Below, in pieces: positions 41,301 through 56,300 of a stretch of DNA of 64,000 nt; position 1 is the first letter of the stretch; each line of letters begins with the position of its first letter. A program made the translations under genes and the position numbers. The notes under the pieces are model-generated. The model was given only the letters and a program-made list of their open reading frames with translations, had not been told where the DNA came from and ran no database searches. The stretch lies in the NCBI RefSeq assembly GCF_001522545.3, contig NC_031770.1:11299239-11363238 (forward strand), in the 5' to 3' direction. Origin of the DNA: Parus major. Lineage: Eukaryota > Chordata > Aves > Passeriformes > Paridae.

Positions 41301-44300
41301 GCAATGTCCTTGGGAATACCTTTACTTCAGCACAACTTCACTGTGCTTCAGTGCTTTTGGAAGATTTTTTTTTCCCCCAGTTAGAGGCATTTCCATTCTC
41401 TGCAAAGAATTTTCTTCAAGGAGTCACCTGGAAAATGTCCCAGAGAAGAGAACACCTGATAACATCCCCATTAGAACTGGCACTCAGTGAGAAACACTTT
41501 GTTCTACTCAGTTATCCATGTAAATCACTGTTAATTAAAACCAGCACAAAACAAAACGTAAAGAGCCACAGTATCAAAGGAAACATTAATCAAAGGGAAA
41601 ATTGTGAAGAAATAAAGAGGAGGGTTTAATCTGTTTATACTAGCACTCAGTCAGAACGACCTTTTCCTTATACCAGTGCCTTTTTCTCAGAGACAAAACT
41701 GCATGGCTCCACTTTATGGACCTTATGCTGTGCCCATCAGAGAGCACACAAAGGGCAGCATCAAGCAGACATACCTGGGGTGACCTGACCTTACTCTCCA
41801 TAACCAGGTTCCCCCAGGAGTCACATAGGAGCCTGGACAGTTCCCTGCCAGGCTCATTTTCAGGCCCCTGACAGAGGTGCTTACAGAAATCAAGCAACAC
41901 CCCACTTCCTTGGAAACACCGACAATCCCTCTCAGAGGGTGCAGGCAGAGAAGCTGGAGAACCAATCCCCACTGCCAGATCCCAATGCTATATCCTTCAC
42001 TCTCTGTGATTCCTGAGCACCACTGTGTGTTTGAGCACGTGATGTGTTGACTCAGCCTGTTCATCCAGCAAAGAATGAACCTAAAAAACAATGTGTTGTT
42101 TCCTTCCAGGCCAGCATTAATCTAGCTCATCACATACTCAGGCATGTGCTGGAACTAGTGCCGGTCCAGAGCTTTGAGGCTGGGCTGCCAATTTGTGCCA
42201 TTCCAGGTGTCCCTGCTGAGAGCAAGTGGAGAGGATCTGGAACTGGGCCTGAGAAAGGAAAAAAAGCTCTCCCACCTTCTTTGGAAACAACCCAAACAAC
42301 ACATGAATCACACACAGGAAGCACTTGTAATGCCAACCATACATTTCACCCAGTACCCCAGCAGAAAGGCATGCAACTCAGGGAGCCTTCCAGTTAAGAT
42401 AAGACAACAGCAATTAGCCACTTTGGTGTGCCTGTTACCTTTCTCTCCTTCAGCATACCAACCAGAGTTCCTTAAGCAGCATCCTGAAGGCAGTATTGTT
42501 GGTTTTATTTGAATACTTTTATTTCACCTATTTTGTCCAGTGTTGAATCCTATACCCTGCTGCACAGATTTCTACTGACAGCACTGGCTGTGTTGTGTTG
42601 AGAGTTCACACAATAGTTTTGGGTCATGCATCCCAGCTACCTGTACTACAGCCCATGAAAGGTGCCATACAAATCACGCTCTTCAGGGAAAAAAACCTGA
42701 CCAGTTGGTATTTGAAAAGATACTTATGAGAAAGCCATTCAGGATCAGCCTCTAATATGTAAGCCTCTAAACCTCAGCACTGACTTAACAACTGCCTTAG
42801 AAAATACTGGAAAGCTGACATATTGTCTCCTCTCTACCAAAAACATACTAAACCAGATTCATAGAAGAGAAGATGAAAGTCAGCTACCATGGCTGAAGAA
42901 ATGAAAAGCATAGCATCCTTCCAGTAGGCATGTTTGTTTTTTCATCACACCCTCTTTTTGCCCTCTGGCAGTTGCTACCTCTGCAGAGTCCCAAAAAGGC
43001 AATGCTCTTCTACAAAGGAGCAGCTTCTCAGCATCCATGCCACATTTCTCCATTCTCCTTTGGACTGGTGAGAAAACTAACTCAAAAGAGAGAAAACAAC
43101 TACTACCAACTTATTCCCTGCTAGGGATGTCAGCTACCAGGAGTTGGTGGTGGATTTGCACTCAAATTCATACTAACCAGTAACCCCAAACACCATTTCC
43201 AGGAAGACTTTCCATCTGAACTCCCAGGGCACAGCAGAGTATTTCACACAACACAGCCAAACCACCTCAAGCTTGCTGTAATTCTCATGTGTTACTAAAC
43301 TACTCACACTGCAGATGATTGAGCAAGGCAGCAAGAGGCTGGAAATCTGCCAACAGCCATTGAGAAACAGCTTGAAATGCATCCGAAAGGACAGTGGGGA
43401 GAACTCAACCATACACCTCACAGTTCAGCTTTCTCAGTTCTGTTATGCTCTGGACTTGTGGCCTCAGGAGTTGTCCGGAGTTAGGAGCAGGATTTTACAT
43501 CCAGTTTTATCACTGGATGTACCCCAGTAATTCACAGCATACAGACAGATCTGATTCTAAGGCATATGCTTTAGGAGCATCTCATCCATTTCATCTAGTA
43601 GCTGCAGCCGTGAAGAAACACACAGCTTGTCCTGATAGAAAATTCCTTATTCTATTAGATCTCTTCCGTCAGTGAAAAATCTGCATACATCTTCAAAATT
43701 AGATCTTTATTCTTAAGGAGAAGAAAGCTGCTAGCCTTGCTATTCAGAGGATGACAATCCTCCAAAGCACAACCTCTGCAGGCAAAGTAAAAAGAAAACA
43801 AAGCCTGCCTTTAATAATCACAAAGCTTTACAAGAAACCTCCTACTATCACTGCAACAGAAAGCACATGCCAAATTCTGCAAGGGCAGGGAAGACAGGCA
43901 GGCAAGGAAGAAATATCGCTGTGGGTTGTAAGGAACTCTATACACTTTTGTTCTCAGGGATGTCCACATGGAAGAGCAGGATTATTCCTAGCTTCTAATA
44001 TCTCAAGGCCTTACATTAGAGAAGAAAAAATAAATCATATTTAGGGCCTATTTGTTGTATACCTGCATACATACTGAAAGAGAGCTTATCAGGTTCAATT
44101 CCCAAGGTAAAACCGGTGTAAATCAGAGGAAGGAAAGCATTCAGCTTAGGTGAATTTGCTCGAAGTTTATCTTCCATTGGGGCAATTTAATGATAGTGAA
44201 ACAGTGAGGTGAAGCTCAGCACAAGCAACAAATCAATGTGTTTCACTCTGTAAATCTTAAGATAACATGTCAAAACCAAACTTAGGGGATCTGAGACTGG

Positions 44301-47300
44301 CAATGGCTGCACTACAGCAGCATCAACTGCAACATAACAAAAGAATGAAAAGCTCTTTTGAATCACTTGTAGGAAACTTCTTACAAATTCCCAAGCCCAA
44401 GAAAAAAAAAAAATTTAAAAAAAAAAAAAAAATAAAATCTTTCTGCTATCTTGCTTCACTGCCCTGGTCATTTTACTACCAGGCAGTTGCCACCCCAAAC
44501 GATCTGTCATTAGCAGACCCAGTCCATGAGCAGTTTGCTCAGGAGCTGCTTCTCCTCCCAAACACTGCAGGCTGTCCATGCACAAAACCAATGTCACCAA
44601 GCATAGAACAGACTCCTCCCCTCAACACTCCTTTTATCTAATCTTAAGCATTAAGGCTTAATCCTTACAAATATTTCTAGCATAGCTGAAAAATGGGAAA
44701 TCACAAGGTAATACAAAACCTGAAAATACAAAGGGTAGAAAATCAGCAAGTGCAATACATGGCTGGCTTTCACTCAGCCTCTTCTGTCCTTTGTATAATG
44801 TACATATTGTAGGATATAGTAAAAACTTGGGAAGTGTGAGAACCAGGGAAATAAGAAGCAAATGGCACAGACTTGAGTTCCTACAGTGCTGACAGTTGTC
44901 ATAAAATTATACAGTTAATGACACAGTTGCAAAATATCTTTCTGGATTAGGAAGGAGAGGAGATAGGATAGGAGAACAGAAATTCTCCTCTGTTTTTGTC
45001 CCCCCTCCCTGGACCCACACCAGAGACAAGAACAACACCAACCTCCAACTTGTTTGCTTTAAATGGATTTATTACTTTTCTAAAAAGTTGAGCACTTCTG
45101 TCCCAGGACAAGGGGGGATGATGAGCAAGAGGCAGAGCCCATGTATAATGCAGGTATAATGACCAGGACAAGCATAGTGGTGGAGCCAGGTATTCTGCAC
45201 AGACATGTGTTTTTCAAATACTCTCTATCACCACCAGGTACCATTCAGAAGCAGCAAGTGTCACTTGCAACCCTATGAGCATCCTACAGGTTGCACACAG
45301 TGCTGGCACTCCAAAAAGAATCCACAGGTACAGGGAGAAGCAGGAAGGACTAACAGTCACATCACCACAGCTCAAATTCATAGGCCTTTTGCAGTGCATT
45401 TCCAAAGTGTCCTTGACAAGGGTGATAACTTGTCACTGAGGTCCATTTTTGTCTTTCAGGTGGGCAGTCAGGAGGGCGTACACATGCCCATATATTTCAG
45501 TAACATGCCCAAAGAGCAGAAGATGCTCTACAGAACATACACCACTTATTTTGTGGTGATAGTGCCTACTGCAAAATAAGGGAAGAAGAAGTTCTTCAAA
45601 AGTCTTCTTTGAGGAAGCCTGAGATTATCTCTCAGCCCCAGAAAGAACCAAGTTATTTCCCTTTTAATGGCTTCATTTCCCATAGTCAACAAGTAAGAAA
45701 CAGGACCCTCAAAATATACATCTAGAAATCCTCACTCTGTCACCAAATCTCTTGTTCTTTATTCTTTCTTTTTTTTCTTTCTGTTTTCCTTCCTTCTTTC
45801 TAGGAGATTCCTATTTTTTAGCGTTTGTTGCTCTACCTGCTGCTTTTGAGGAAGTCCCCCCATGTTGCTGTCTGCCCTTAGGGAAACCATGTCACATATG
45901 AATTCACTACTGCATTGTCAACAACTCAGGGATCCTTCTAGAGAGGTAGCAGCAGCAAATGTTTGTTCTGGATAACAGGAACTGAATTCTGAAACGTCAT
46001 GTGCTTTACTTACACAGTATGTATAATTGGTGCTGGCAAAACACCACATAACTTTACACTTCCTTTTCATAATCTCCTTTGGAGTGCTGTGATGTCACAA
46101 GGAAGATGTTCCATAACCTGGATAGCTGAGGCTGTAGCCACCCTGGGACAGATCTACACTGAACACTGCTAACCTCAATGGAAAGTTTGTCTGGCCTGAA
46201 AACACACCTACTGTAAAGGCAGAGACTATGGAGCTTCTCTCACACCAATTTTGCATGGATTTTAAACCTTGATCTATTTAATTTTACCTTCTTCCCAAAG
46301 AGAGCTCCAATATCATGCACATCTCACAGTCAGATCTCCTTGAAAAGTCATTTATTCTCATAGCATTAGAAAAAAATTAGGCTGTAATTAAGAGGAGTTA
46401 TTAATCTTTTGTCACTTGGGACCTGAAACCTATTCATATTCATGTCAACAGGAGTGTTTGCTGCTACAGTCAGAACTGCACACAAGACAAGTGCCTCATC
46501 ATTTCTCAAAAGAGAAAAGAATCATCTGTGGGTCAATATCTATTCTGCCTTCTGTTCACAGATCTGTTTAGCTGGAATGTTGACCACTTCTGCCAGCCCA
46601 TCACCAACCATTTTGCATTTCTGCACCTCACCCAAAGAACACCTTCCCTTGTCACAGGCTGCCACAGTCTACAGCTTGGTATCTTCCCTAATCTCACAGC
46701 TCTGCCAGCTACCTAGAGGAGAAGTAACCATTGCTGCAGTGGCAGAAGTGGTCTTTGGAAAATTCTTTTCAAGATTCCTCTTCTCACGAGCACACAACTA
46801 TCAGGATCTGCTGAAAGCTTCAAACTTCCCCCAAAAGACACTTAGATCTACCAAGGAAATCATTCCTTACCTAGACAGATAGATAGGACTCAAATTTTGG
46901 GGCCAACTGTTCTTATGCTCCTTCAAAAAACTTCAAGTGCTCAGTGAGGAGCCTCATCACAGTTTCTTCAGGCCAAGGCAAGGGGAGGTTCAATTTGATA
47001 TTTTTTTACAGATCTGCACCACATCACTGCCTGCAAGGGTATGAAACCAAGATTTCTCTGTTCTAAGTGGGACCCAACAGTGTCAGGATTAAAGTATTGC
47101 TGTAACTGGATTGCTTCCTGTAGTCCCAAACAATAATCAGGTTAAGAGATTTCCTTTCCCTCCTCTTGGCTAGGCTGTGAGTAGGCAGAACTTACAAGGC
47201 AAGTGGGTGGCTGTTAAACCGTTCCTACTCCAATTGTTTGAGAGAGGTGTTTAGGGTTGCTAATTTTGCCTCCTACTCATTGGTTTAAAGGCACATTTAC

Positions 47301-50300
47301 CTATGCAGGGAGCAAGTGCACCTTGCTGCACAAACCATGAATGAAACAGACTCCTTGAAACCAATCTCTCAAGTCTGCATCCTTTCACACCACAAACCCA
47401 CACAGATGCATCACTGGAGAGAACAGAGCTGAAACAGCTTAGCCTGAAAATGCACCATTCTCTCCCACCCCCCTTCCTGCACTTATATTGGTTTTTTCCA
47501 GGCTGCCTTCTCTCCTCCTTTTCCCCTCCTGATTCTCAATACCACCCCACTAGAAAACGCAAACCCTGAGGATGGTTGAGTTTCCTCCACAGCACATCCA
47601 GCCAGCAAAGAAGGGATTGGAAGGCAGCCAAGTTCTACACCACAGGGGACTTAACAGAACCTCCAAGCTCCCTTTAACCACAGATTTATATGAAATACGG
47701 TTCTTTGCAGCATTTGCCTTTGACAAGACAGTACAGAACTAGGCAAATAGATCAGAAGTTGAGAGAACTGGACAGACATTGCGTATTTTCCTTGCAGATT
47801 CCTGTGTGAGGCTACAACTCACTGGTTGTGTTGTTCCCAATAGCCAAATTCTTGGGAAGGAGTGACAAAAAATAAAAAGGAAAATTAAATGAGGACATAC
47901 CATACCAAGCAACTGTTGCACCACCATGTGCACAGGAGAGTTGCAGTGACATAACTACATTTCCTGGGCCCTGCTACAGCAAGACTTTATTGCCCTTAGA
48001 ATGATACAATTTAGAGTTAAGATCTGGATTCAGGCAGAGACATAAGATTTAATCTGTCACTGCCACTTTTTAACTGCTGGATGAATCGCTTCACCTCTGC
48101 TTCTCCCTCACCCATGCTTATCTAAACCATGGAGTAAAACCCTCACAAAGGAAGCAACATTTCACTGTAGCACATCATGTAGCATCTACCACAACAGGAT
48201 GTGAGACTCTGCCATAGCCTCCTGGCATGTCCTGTCACACAAGCTGAATTCCAGATAATAAGGACACTGTCAAGAAACATCTCCTGAGGATGCATTAGGA
48301 TCTGCCCAAACAGCCTGAACCCCATCCCAGCATGCACAGCATTCTACCCAGTCACACAGCCATCAGTCTCTCTCATGTTCCACTGCAAGATACTGCCTCA
48401 TCCAGGAACAATGTCTTTTCTCAGCACGAAGAGCCCTTAAAACCTTAGCAGAAAGTCCAAATAATTTCCACACACTGCTCCCCAAACCTTAGTCTAGACC
48501 CCACCAGTTCCCAGAGGATTCCCATCTGGCAGATTGGACAGCAAGGCAAACTCTGCTAGTGCTCACACTCTCAGGTGGTTTCTCTCCACAGTCACCCTAT
48601 CACATGCAAGAAAAAGGCAACACTGCGGCATGGAAACAGCTGTGAACAAAGCAGGGAGAACAGGAACATGAGTCATAGCTCTGGCTTCAGGGAGGGAAAG
48701 GGCCACTTCAACTAGAAGAGTAAGCAACTTCAGGATCTGAATCTAAGCCTCACTTCAGTGCCCAAACTACAAGGTCATCCTTCTGCTTTATTTTCAAACA
48801 ATATTTTCAAACTTACTTGTTTAACAAAGAGCATGTGACCAAATCCATTGCTGATGCATAACAGCCTCCCTAGAAACCTTAAAAGGAGCTTACTAACCAA
48901 TCCACAGGGCAGTGGTAACATGCTGCAGTGAACTTTCAAAATTATTTTTTCTACGCAACAGAAGAGGTTCTATCATCCCATCTTTACCTGGTCACTGCTT
49001 TACTTAAAATCACTGTTTTAAAACTTCCAGTTGTTCACTGGGGGTCTACCCAAAAGCAATCTCAGCACAGACAGGAAATAGGGGAAGTCTGCAGCAGCAC
49101 ACTGATCTCTCATTTTAGCCACGCTGAAATTAGGCATCAGCAATAGTATGGCTAATGTCATGGAACTCTTTTCACAAATGTAACAGATTTTGAAATTTTC
49201 TGTCTCCATATGCAGCAGAATTGCTGCACCAGCTGTCCCCAAATCCAAGGCTGCTTTTACAAAAGATGCTGCAGTGCCAGTTTAGCAGAGAGGAGCACGG
49301 CAAGGAGCAAATGCACCGCACCTGCTCGGAGCCTCCACAGCTGGAGCAGCCTGACAGGTACCTGTTGCTAAACGGCTCCCTCACTGTCTCCAGGCTAAAA
49401 TAAAATGTGTTAAATGAAGCAACCACCACAAAGCAGTGATTCCAAAAACACCACTTGCCGCCTTTTCTGCAGAAAGGAAAGCACAAGTGCTTAAGACATG
49501 GTGACAAGTACCTTCGAACCAAGTGAGAAAGTGCTAATGGGGATGCAGAACAGACCACATTCTTACACTCATCATTTGGCAGAGTTTACCGGGATATACC
49601 TCCAAGCCTGCCGTGCCAATGCAGCTAAACTGGGAAAAGTGGTGAAATGAGGTCAGGGTTAGGTCACTGATAGACACCAACTCCTTCCATTATCCAGTGC
49701 TCCGGTAAGATCTACACACACACTGGCAAAAAGCAATCATGTGCCACACAGCTGCCTTCCTAAAGCGTAGTTAACAGTTTTCCTAGTAATACTTAATGTA
49801 GAGTTCACATTTCATTATAGCTTGCTACTCCTGAACGAGCAAGGACATAAGACTGTCATCCCATCCACTTCTTCTGCTTTTATCCTGAGCTGCCAAGCAC
49901 CTTAGATCTGAATCCCTGCAGGCTCAGGAACATTGGACTGTGTGAAGTTATACCTGGGACAACAGTACAGGGGAGGGACTGAAGTGATACAAGTCCATGA
50001 AAGAGTGTCAAACCAACATGGGAATCCATTTTTATAGCTTCTTCAAAAAACTGAGAAAAAAAAAAAAATTAAAGAAAGTTTAATTCTAAGGAGTTGCACA
50101 GTTAAGATTCTTTACTCAAAAGAATGATTCTTACCAAAGCTGGCAAATTTGTTCTTAGGCTTTTCATCAACACAAGCTGTTAATAACCAGTGCCTGTACA
50201 ACGCAGTTCTCTGCTCAGATCCTTGGTGGGTGGAACAGCAGCCTGAAACAAGGCTGACTTGTCCATAGTTTCACAAATCAGTACAGCAACAGATAAAATC

Positions 50301-53300
50301 AATTCCAAATAATATTAACATTTCAGCAAGACACGGATGAGATTAACAAAGTGTAAATGCAGAGCAATGGGAATGTTGTTCTTTTGCCTGACTGCAGGTT
50401 AAGGAACGTAAGAGGTGGGGGGGAAAAAAGCTTGAAATATCAAGGGACTTGACAAATATCAAGGAAAAATTTAACAAATTATCCATACACACAGCACGTG
50501 AAATCCAAATGGGAAATCCAGAGTGTGCTTCTGACAAAGGAGCACACAGGAAAGGAAGGAATACCTGGAACAAGCAGCCCTGAGCATAAGGTACGAGAAA
50601 ACTGAAAGAAATGTCGACTTATGGGACTGTATTTCACGGACGCACATACAAGAAAGTTCAGAAAGTCCAGAAGAAGAAAAAAAGCTGATATTCATTAGCA
50701 GTGAAAAAATATAAAAGCCATTAAAAAAACAACCCAAGCAGATCAAGAATGTAGTTCAGCTGAAAAATATAAGACATACAAGAACAAGATGTGGTCGCTA
50801 TAGCTTCACAAGGAATAGTCTTTAAATTATGAGAAAAAAAATCGAACTACTTTAAGAAGGGAAAAATTAAGACTCGGATTGAAAGATTGCTCAGTTACAG
50901 CTATGCAAGTCAAGACAGAAGCAAGGAAAAAATCATGAGAACAGTGTCAAAAGTATCAGCAGGCATTTTGAGGGAAAGGAGCAATGAGAAAAAAGTGAAT
51001 GTGTTGATAAGGCAGAAAATAGACTACAAGAAGACAGCTGAAGGAACATGGAGGGAAATGCTAAATACACAGGAGCTCTTCTAAAAGTATATAAATAAAG
51101 TAAATCTAAATGACACTTATCTAAATAATATGGATTTAGAGACACTACTTGAATTGTTACTGAAAATGAAACAGCAGAAGCATCAATAAGAGGCTTTGCA
51201 TGAACAGGATCTTCTCCCCTGGTAGATAAAGCTATTAAAGAATAGGAAAAGAGTAGCAGAATCCTTTACCAGGGAGTTACTCTTATTCTAACCCTGCTAC
51301 CATTGCAACAGTCCAAAACCTAATTGTCAGTGGCTTTCAGTTTTGGAAAATGGAACTGAAGAGGTGAGTTCTGATGTCATCCTGAACTGCCTATACTGGT
51401 AAGAATTTATTTATCACATATGAAGAAAAACAGTTAAAAATACATAGCTGGGCATGGAAAATGGACATTTTTTGTCCAATAAATGATCCCACATGCACTG
51501 GCTTTGGATCTCATGCTATTTAAAATATGTTCACACTGAAGAATAAGAAACATGATAAGAAATAGAAATTTAAAAATCAGCATGAGTAGGTAAATAAGTA
51601 GAACATAGAACAAAGGACAACAGGAGTTCTAATTTACTAAACAGAACCCCTCACTGAGTTAGACCATGATACAGAGAAACAGGGCATGAGAGATGGCAGT
51701 GGGCAGCACTGTAAAGGAGAGGGCATTGCAACAGGCCAGCAGAAAATGCCAGCATAATTTTGGGCTGTGTTCACTGGGGCTGAATCACACTGCAGAGCAG
51801 GGAGTGGTCTCTGTAACCACAGTTGCAATGTGTTCAGGCACCTGAAACATTAAATCTATCCTCCCAGTACACTGCAATGAGTATACTGAAGTATGCAAAC
51901 AAGCTCTCATTTATCTAAGAGGCTTCTAGCTACAAGAACACTATCACTTGAGTTGTCTGCTTCCCCAGAGGCAGAGACAAGTTCCTGCTGCCACATCCCA
52001 CACAGAGGAGTAAGACGCTCTCAATTCTTGTTTCCCAAAACAGTATTCACCAGCTTTGATGTAGTTAAAAAAAAAAACCCAAAACAAACCAAAACAGAAA
52101 CACAGCTTCCCCATCAGCTGGGATGCTGAAAGCTTGGACCAGATAAAAACACAATGTATTTGGAAAATAACTCTGTGCATATGCTCACCTGGCATCTACA
52201 AAATGCAGTGTTTTTTACCTCTGGATCTCTTTTGGAAACAACTTTTGAACTTGACAGAAGACACAGCTTTCAATCTAGAATCATTCCACATTCAAACAAT
52301 TACACAAAAGCATCATCACAGACTTAACCACTGAATGGATCACTAGGGGAACCTCATAAGCTGATGGTGCACAGCAATTTATTCTTTTGACAGAATAAAG
52401 GTCTGGGGATCGTGATCCCAGAGAAGAGTACACTGTATACAAATGACGTGGCTGCTAATGACCAGCCACAAGTGACTGAGGATGCCAGAGGAAGCGGAAT
52501 GTGCACTCGTGGTGTCCTAGCACAGTAAGAACAATGCAACATTTTTGATAAGCCATCAGACAACTGTTGCAACACAGCCTGGCTAATGAATGAAGCACAA
52601 ACAAGGCTTTGGATGCAGCATGACAGGTCCTTCAAATAAAATTAAACCCTCAGGGAAGTCACTATTAACATTTTGCAAGGAGCACACCCCCCATCAATCA
52701 TATTAGCAGAGCACACTTGTCCCAAGTTCTTGTCTCACTTCTTGTATGCTCAGAAGAAAAACAAAACACTGCCAGAGAAGAAATCCCAAACGTGCTCCAC
52801 TGCCACAGAGAGCTACAGATAGTGGACAACATATGAGACATATTGTGCTGCAGGCCTGTAGCCAAGCCCACAATATTAAGGATAATAAGCAATCTGATGG
52901 CTGTTTAGAACATTTTGTTTTCTATACAGGACTGAAAGGAAATTGTAATTCAAACACGGCATATCACCAGTTATAAGAGACTGTTTCCCTACAAGAAACA
53001 GGACTCTCCCAAGCACTCTGGGTCTGAAGCTACACCAGTTTGTCAGGGCAACACAGTATCTTTTGAAGGAACAATCTGGAATCATTTAACATTCCCAGAG
53101 GTGCAACTCTGTAGCTTATCCAAACAGAACAGATTTTGCTGAGGTTGGAAGTTTACCATGAAAATGTCTGATTTATCCAGGACTCCACTCAAGAACATCT
53201 CAGGCAGATAAACACATATTATTCCAGCTGGAATAAGCATTTCTTAAAGGAACACCCAGTTCAGAGGCTCTTCATTGCCATGAAGCTCTTAGGGGTTGTA

Positions 53301-56300
53301 GGAAAGACAGGCAATGGTCTGTGCTGAGAGTAAACAGACCCCTGAGTCCACAGCAGCCCCTTCGTGTAGTTGTGCCAGAGTTCCTTCACACCTCACGGCA
53401 GGAACTGTCCCTGAAAGGATTCCTGGACCTCAGGCAATGGAAATTATAAAACCACACCTGCACAAATGAAGTGTTAACCTACTCTCCACGAGTTGTCAGG
53501 TAATGGACACTGGCTGCCCAAACAAGAAAACTGGGTTGCACAGACAAGAGCATTCACCTCATGGAACTTCAAAGGATCACCCTAGCTGGCACTTTTGGGA
53601 TATTTCTAGTTGTACTTGCAACAACTGCCTTCATTCCAAGAAGACGTTCATTAGGCTGTAACTTTCCAAAACAAAAGTTTGCAAATTATAATGATAGAGA
53701 ATTCAGAGCACCTTCTGGAATGTAATGTCCCAAAGGTACACGTCCAGAGTCTCACGAAGTGAGCCCAAAACACATGCATTTCCCTCAATCAATGCTTTTC
53801 TAACTACCATAAGCAGGAGACACTTTGTTCGAGTACACTGTGTGGGTGGCAGCAAGACTTGGAATGTTTCCTCATGCATTGTACTGAGATACAAGGTATT
53901 GTGGAAGAAATGCAGTGTATTTGAATCCTTGCAGTGCCATTCACAGCATAATCTGCACAAGAAGAATCTGCCTTTGCAGCCTGACCTCAGCAATACTGAC
54001 ACAGAGACCAAAACACAACTTGTATCTCTCACCTCTAACTAGAAAACATGATTACTTATCACTGAAACAACATCCACATAACACCAAACACAGTAGCTGT
54101 GTCATGGAAAAAGTGAACACAATCACACAATCTTATCTTGTTTCCTAATTAAGAACTCGCATTTATGGATGCTCAGATGTTAAAAGAAAAAAAAAATAAA
54201 AAAACAGTCCTGTTAAAAGAGGTGGAAAATACCACTATGTGGAAATAACAGGACCTCAAGCATGTTTTCACAAAGTCCTTTGACACATTTTTTTCCCAAC
54301 GTACTGCCTGACCAAAACAGTGAAAACACAGTAAGACTTTACCTTGATGCAGACGGACATTTTACCTCGGCAGAGCTCTAGTTCACTTCTGGCCATCTCT
54401 ACAAAGCAAAAATCTGCTACTACCCCTAAGGAGACTCATTTGCAAGGCATCTCAATAAAGACACTCCCACCTCAGAACACTGCCATAAAGACTTCTACTA
54501 AGGTAACTATGAGTAGAAGTTAAGGCTGATTGATGTGACTATTTTAGCCAAAGCAGGCTTCACATCCAGCATCGTGAATTAATCAAGTTTGCTTTTCTTC
54601 TAAGGCATTGTGATGGGAAGCCAATCATTCTGAGCCAATGGATAGCCCCACTGAAGATGCAAAGGGCATTTTGTATTATTTCCAGGTGTTTACTTCCTCC
54701 TGCCTCTCTGTGTAATAGCCCACTGCCCAAAAAATTCAGCTCTGCCTCCCCTAGCAGACACTTAAGCCAAAGGCAGCTGGGTCTAGGCTATGCTCAGTCA
54801 GTTCATAGGAAGGTCATCAAGAGGTCACAGATCTCTCTCAACTTAGCCCTGAAAAGAGAAAGACCCCAGCAGGAGGGATGATACCTACATTTGGAGAGCA
54901 AGGCAACTTCCAAAAACAAATGTGGGCTTTGTTCAGTGGCACATGCCTGATTCAGCCAGAAAAAAAAACCTCCAATACAGCTGAGATTAAAAAGTCAAGA
55001 TCCTCCTGCAAAGCATCGAAAATCCTACACTCATACAACTGAACCATTCCATGCAGTCATACTTCCCACTGCCCATTTTTATTGGCCCAGGCTCTTTCTG
55101 GTATCCTGAAGGCCTGGACAACCTCCCACCTGTCCTGTATTAACAGCTGAGCACAGAGCAACCGCAAAAAGGTTGATCCAGCCCAGTCCCACTCCTGCAG
55201 CACCTAGAGCTGCACCTGCAGAAAATGAAACACCTAAGAAGGAGCACGGGGACAACCAAGACTTGCAACAGAGACTCTGGAAAAAGAAACCATCTTCTAT
55301 AGCATTAAAACCAGTGCAAAGTTCTTCTTTCTCCAGATATGCACAAGTATGAAAAAGTGCAGACTACACGTGCATAAGAGACAAAGAAGCCCAAGGGCAT
55401 CATTGCCCTTGGATGGAAACTGTTTTGCCACCACTACCACCTCCAAAGCACAGTGAGACCAGTGAGTCCCACCTGTAGTGGGACAGTACAGCAGAGCTCC
55501 TGCCTTGAAAAACACATCAAGAATATACTATTTACAAGCAGATCAGTAGAGAAAGAATATGGGCAAACATTAAGGAAGCACAGTGCACAAATACACCATT
55601 AACAGCTTAGGTTTGGCACTTGAGCTCCCTTCAGCTTCAGTGAACTAAAACACTTGCCTGACAGGTGCCCACCTGTGAACTGCTCACTTGGGAAAGCTTG
55701 GGCTAGCTGAAGACTGGAAAATACAAAAGCACCAATCCCACACTGGTCACTGTGGCCACTGGCAGGACTTCTCCAGACCTGCTGATTCTACAGATATGAC
55801 AGCACATCATGTTAGAGCCATGGCCTCAGCGGGAAGAATCAGTTTCCATTAGCTTCTTCCCATCTTAGCAGACACTGTGCTTGAAGATATTACAGAGACA
55901 GTATTTCAGATGAATTTCACAGAAGTTTCCTGCAAGCAGCTGTGTCAGATGGCTGCCCCCTGGGCTATCAGCACACAAAGAAGCTCTTGCATTAGAACAA
56001 GCATCCACACAATGCTAATGGAAACTGTCCTTGTGAGAAGACACAGGATCCACTGGGCCAAAAAACCAGTTCTACAAACAACTTTCAGACTGATTACACA
56101 TCACTTCTCACCCGCTGGCATCCTGCCACCCATGTAACCTGCTTCTACACTCCTCTACACTCAGTCTCACTACTCTCAGTCATTCTGTGGTTTGTCCAAA
56201 GCAGTTATCCGCTCTGTAGCTCCTGGAGCACTTCCATTTGGGAAGCCTACCTTTATGCACATCCTTCACCATCACTAAGTTCTTTGCTCTGCATATACAA

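Noticed and set aside
44092..44108. T-loop-like GGTTCAATTCC
   Set aside because: No A-box, anticodon stem or acceptor pairing nearby, so not a tRNA.
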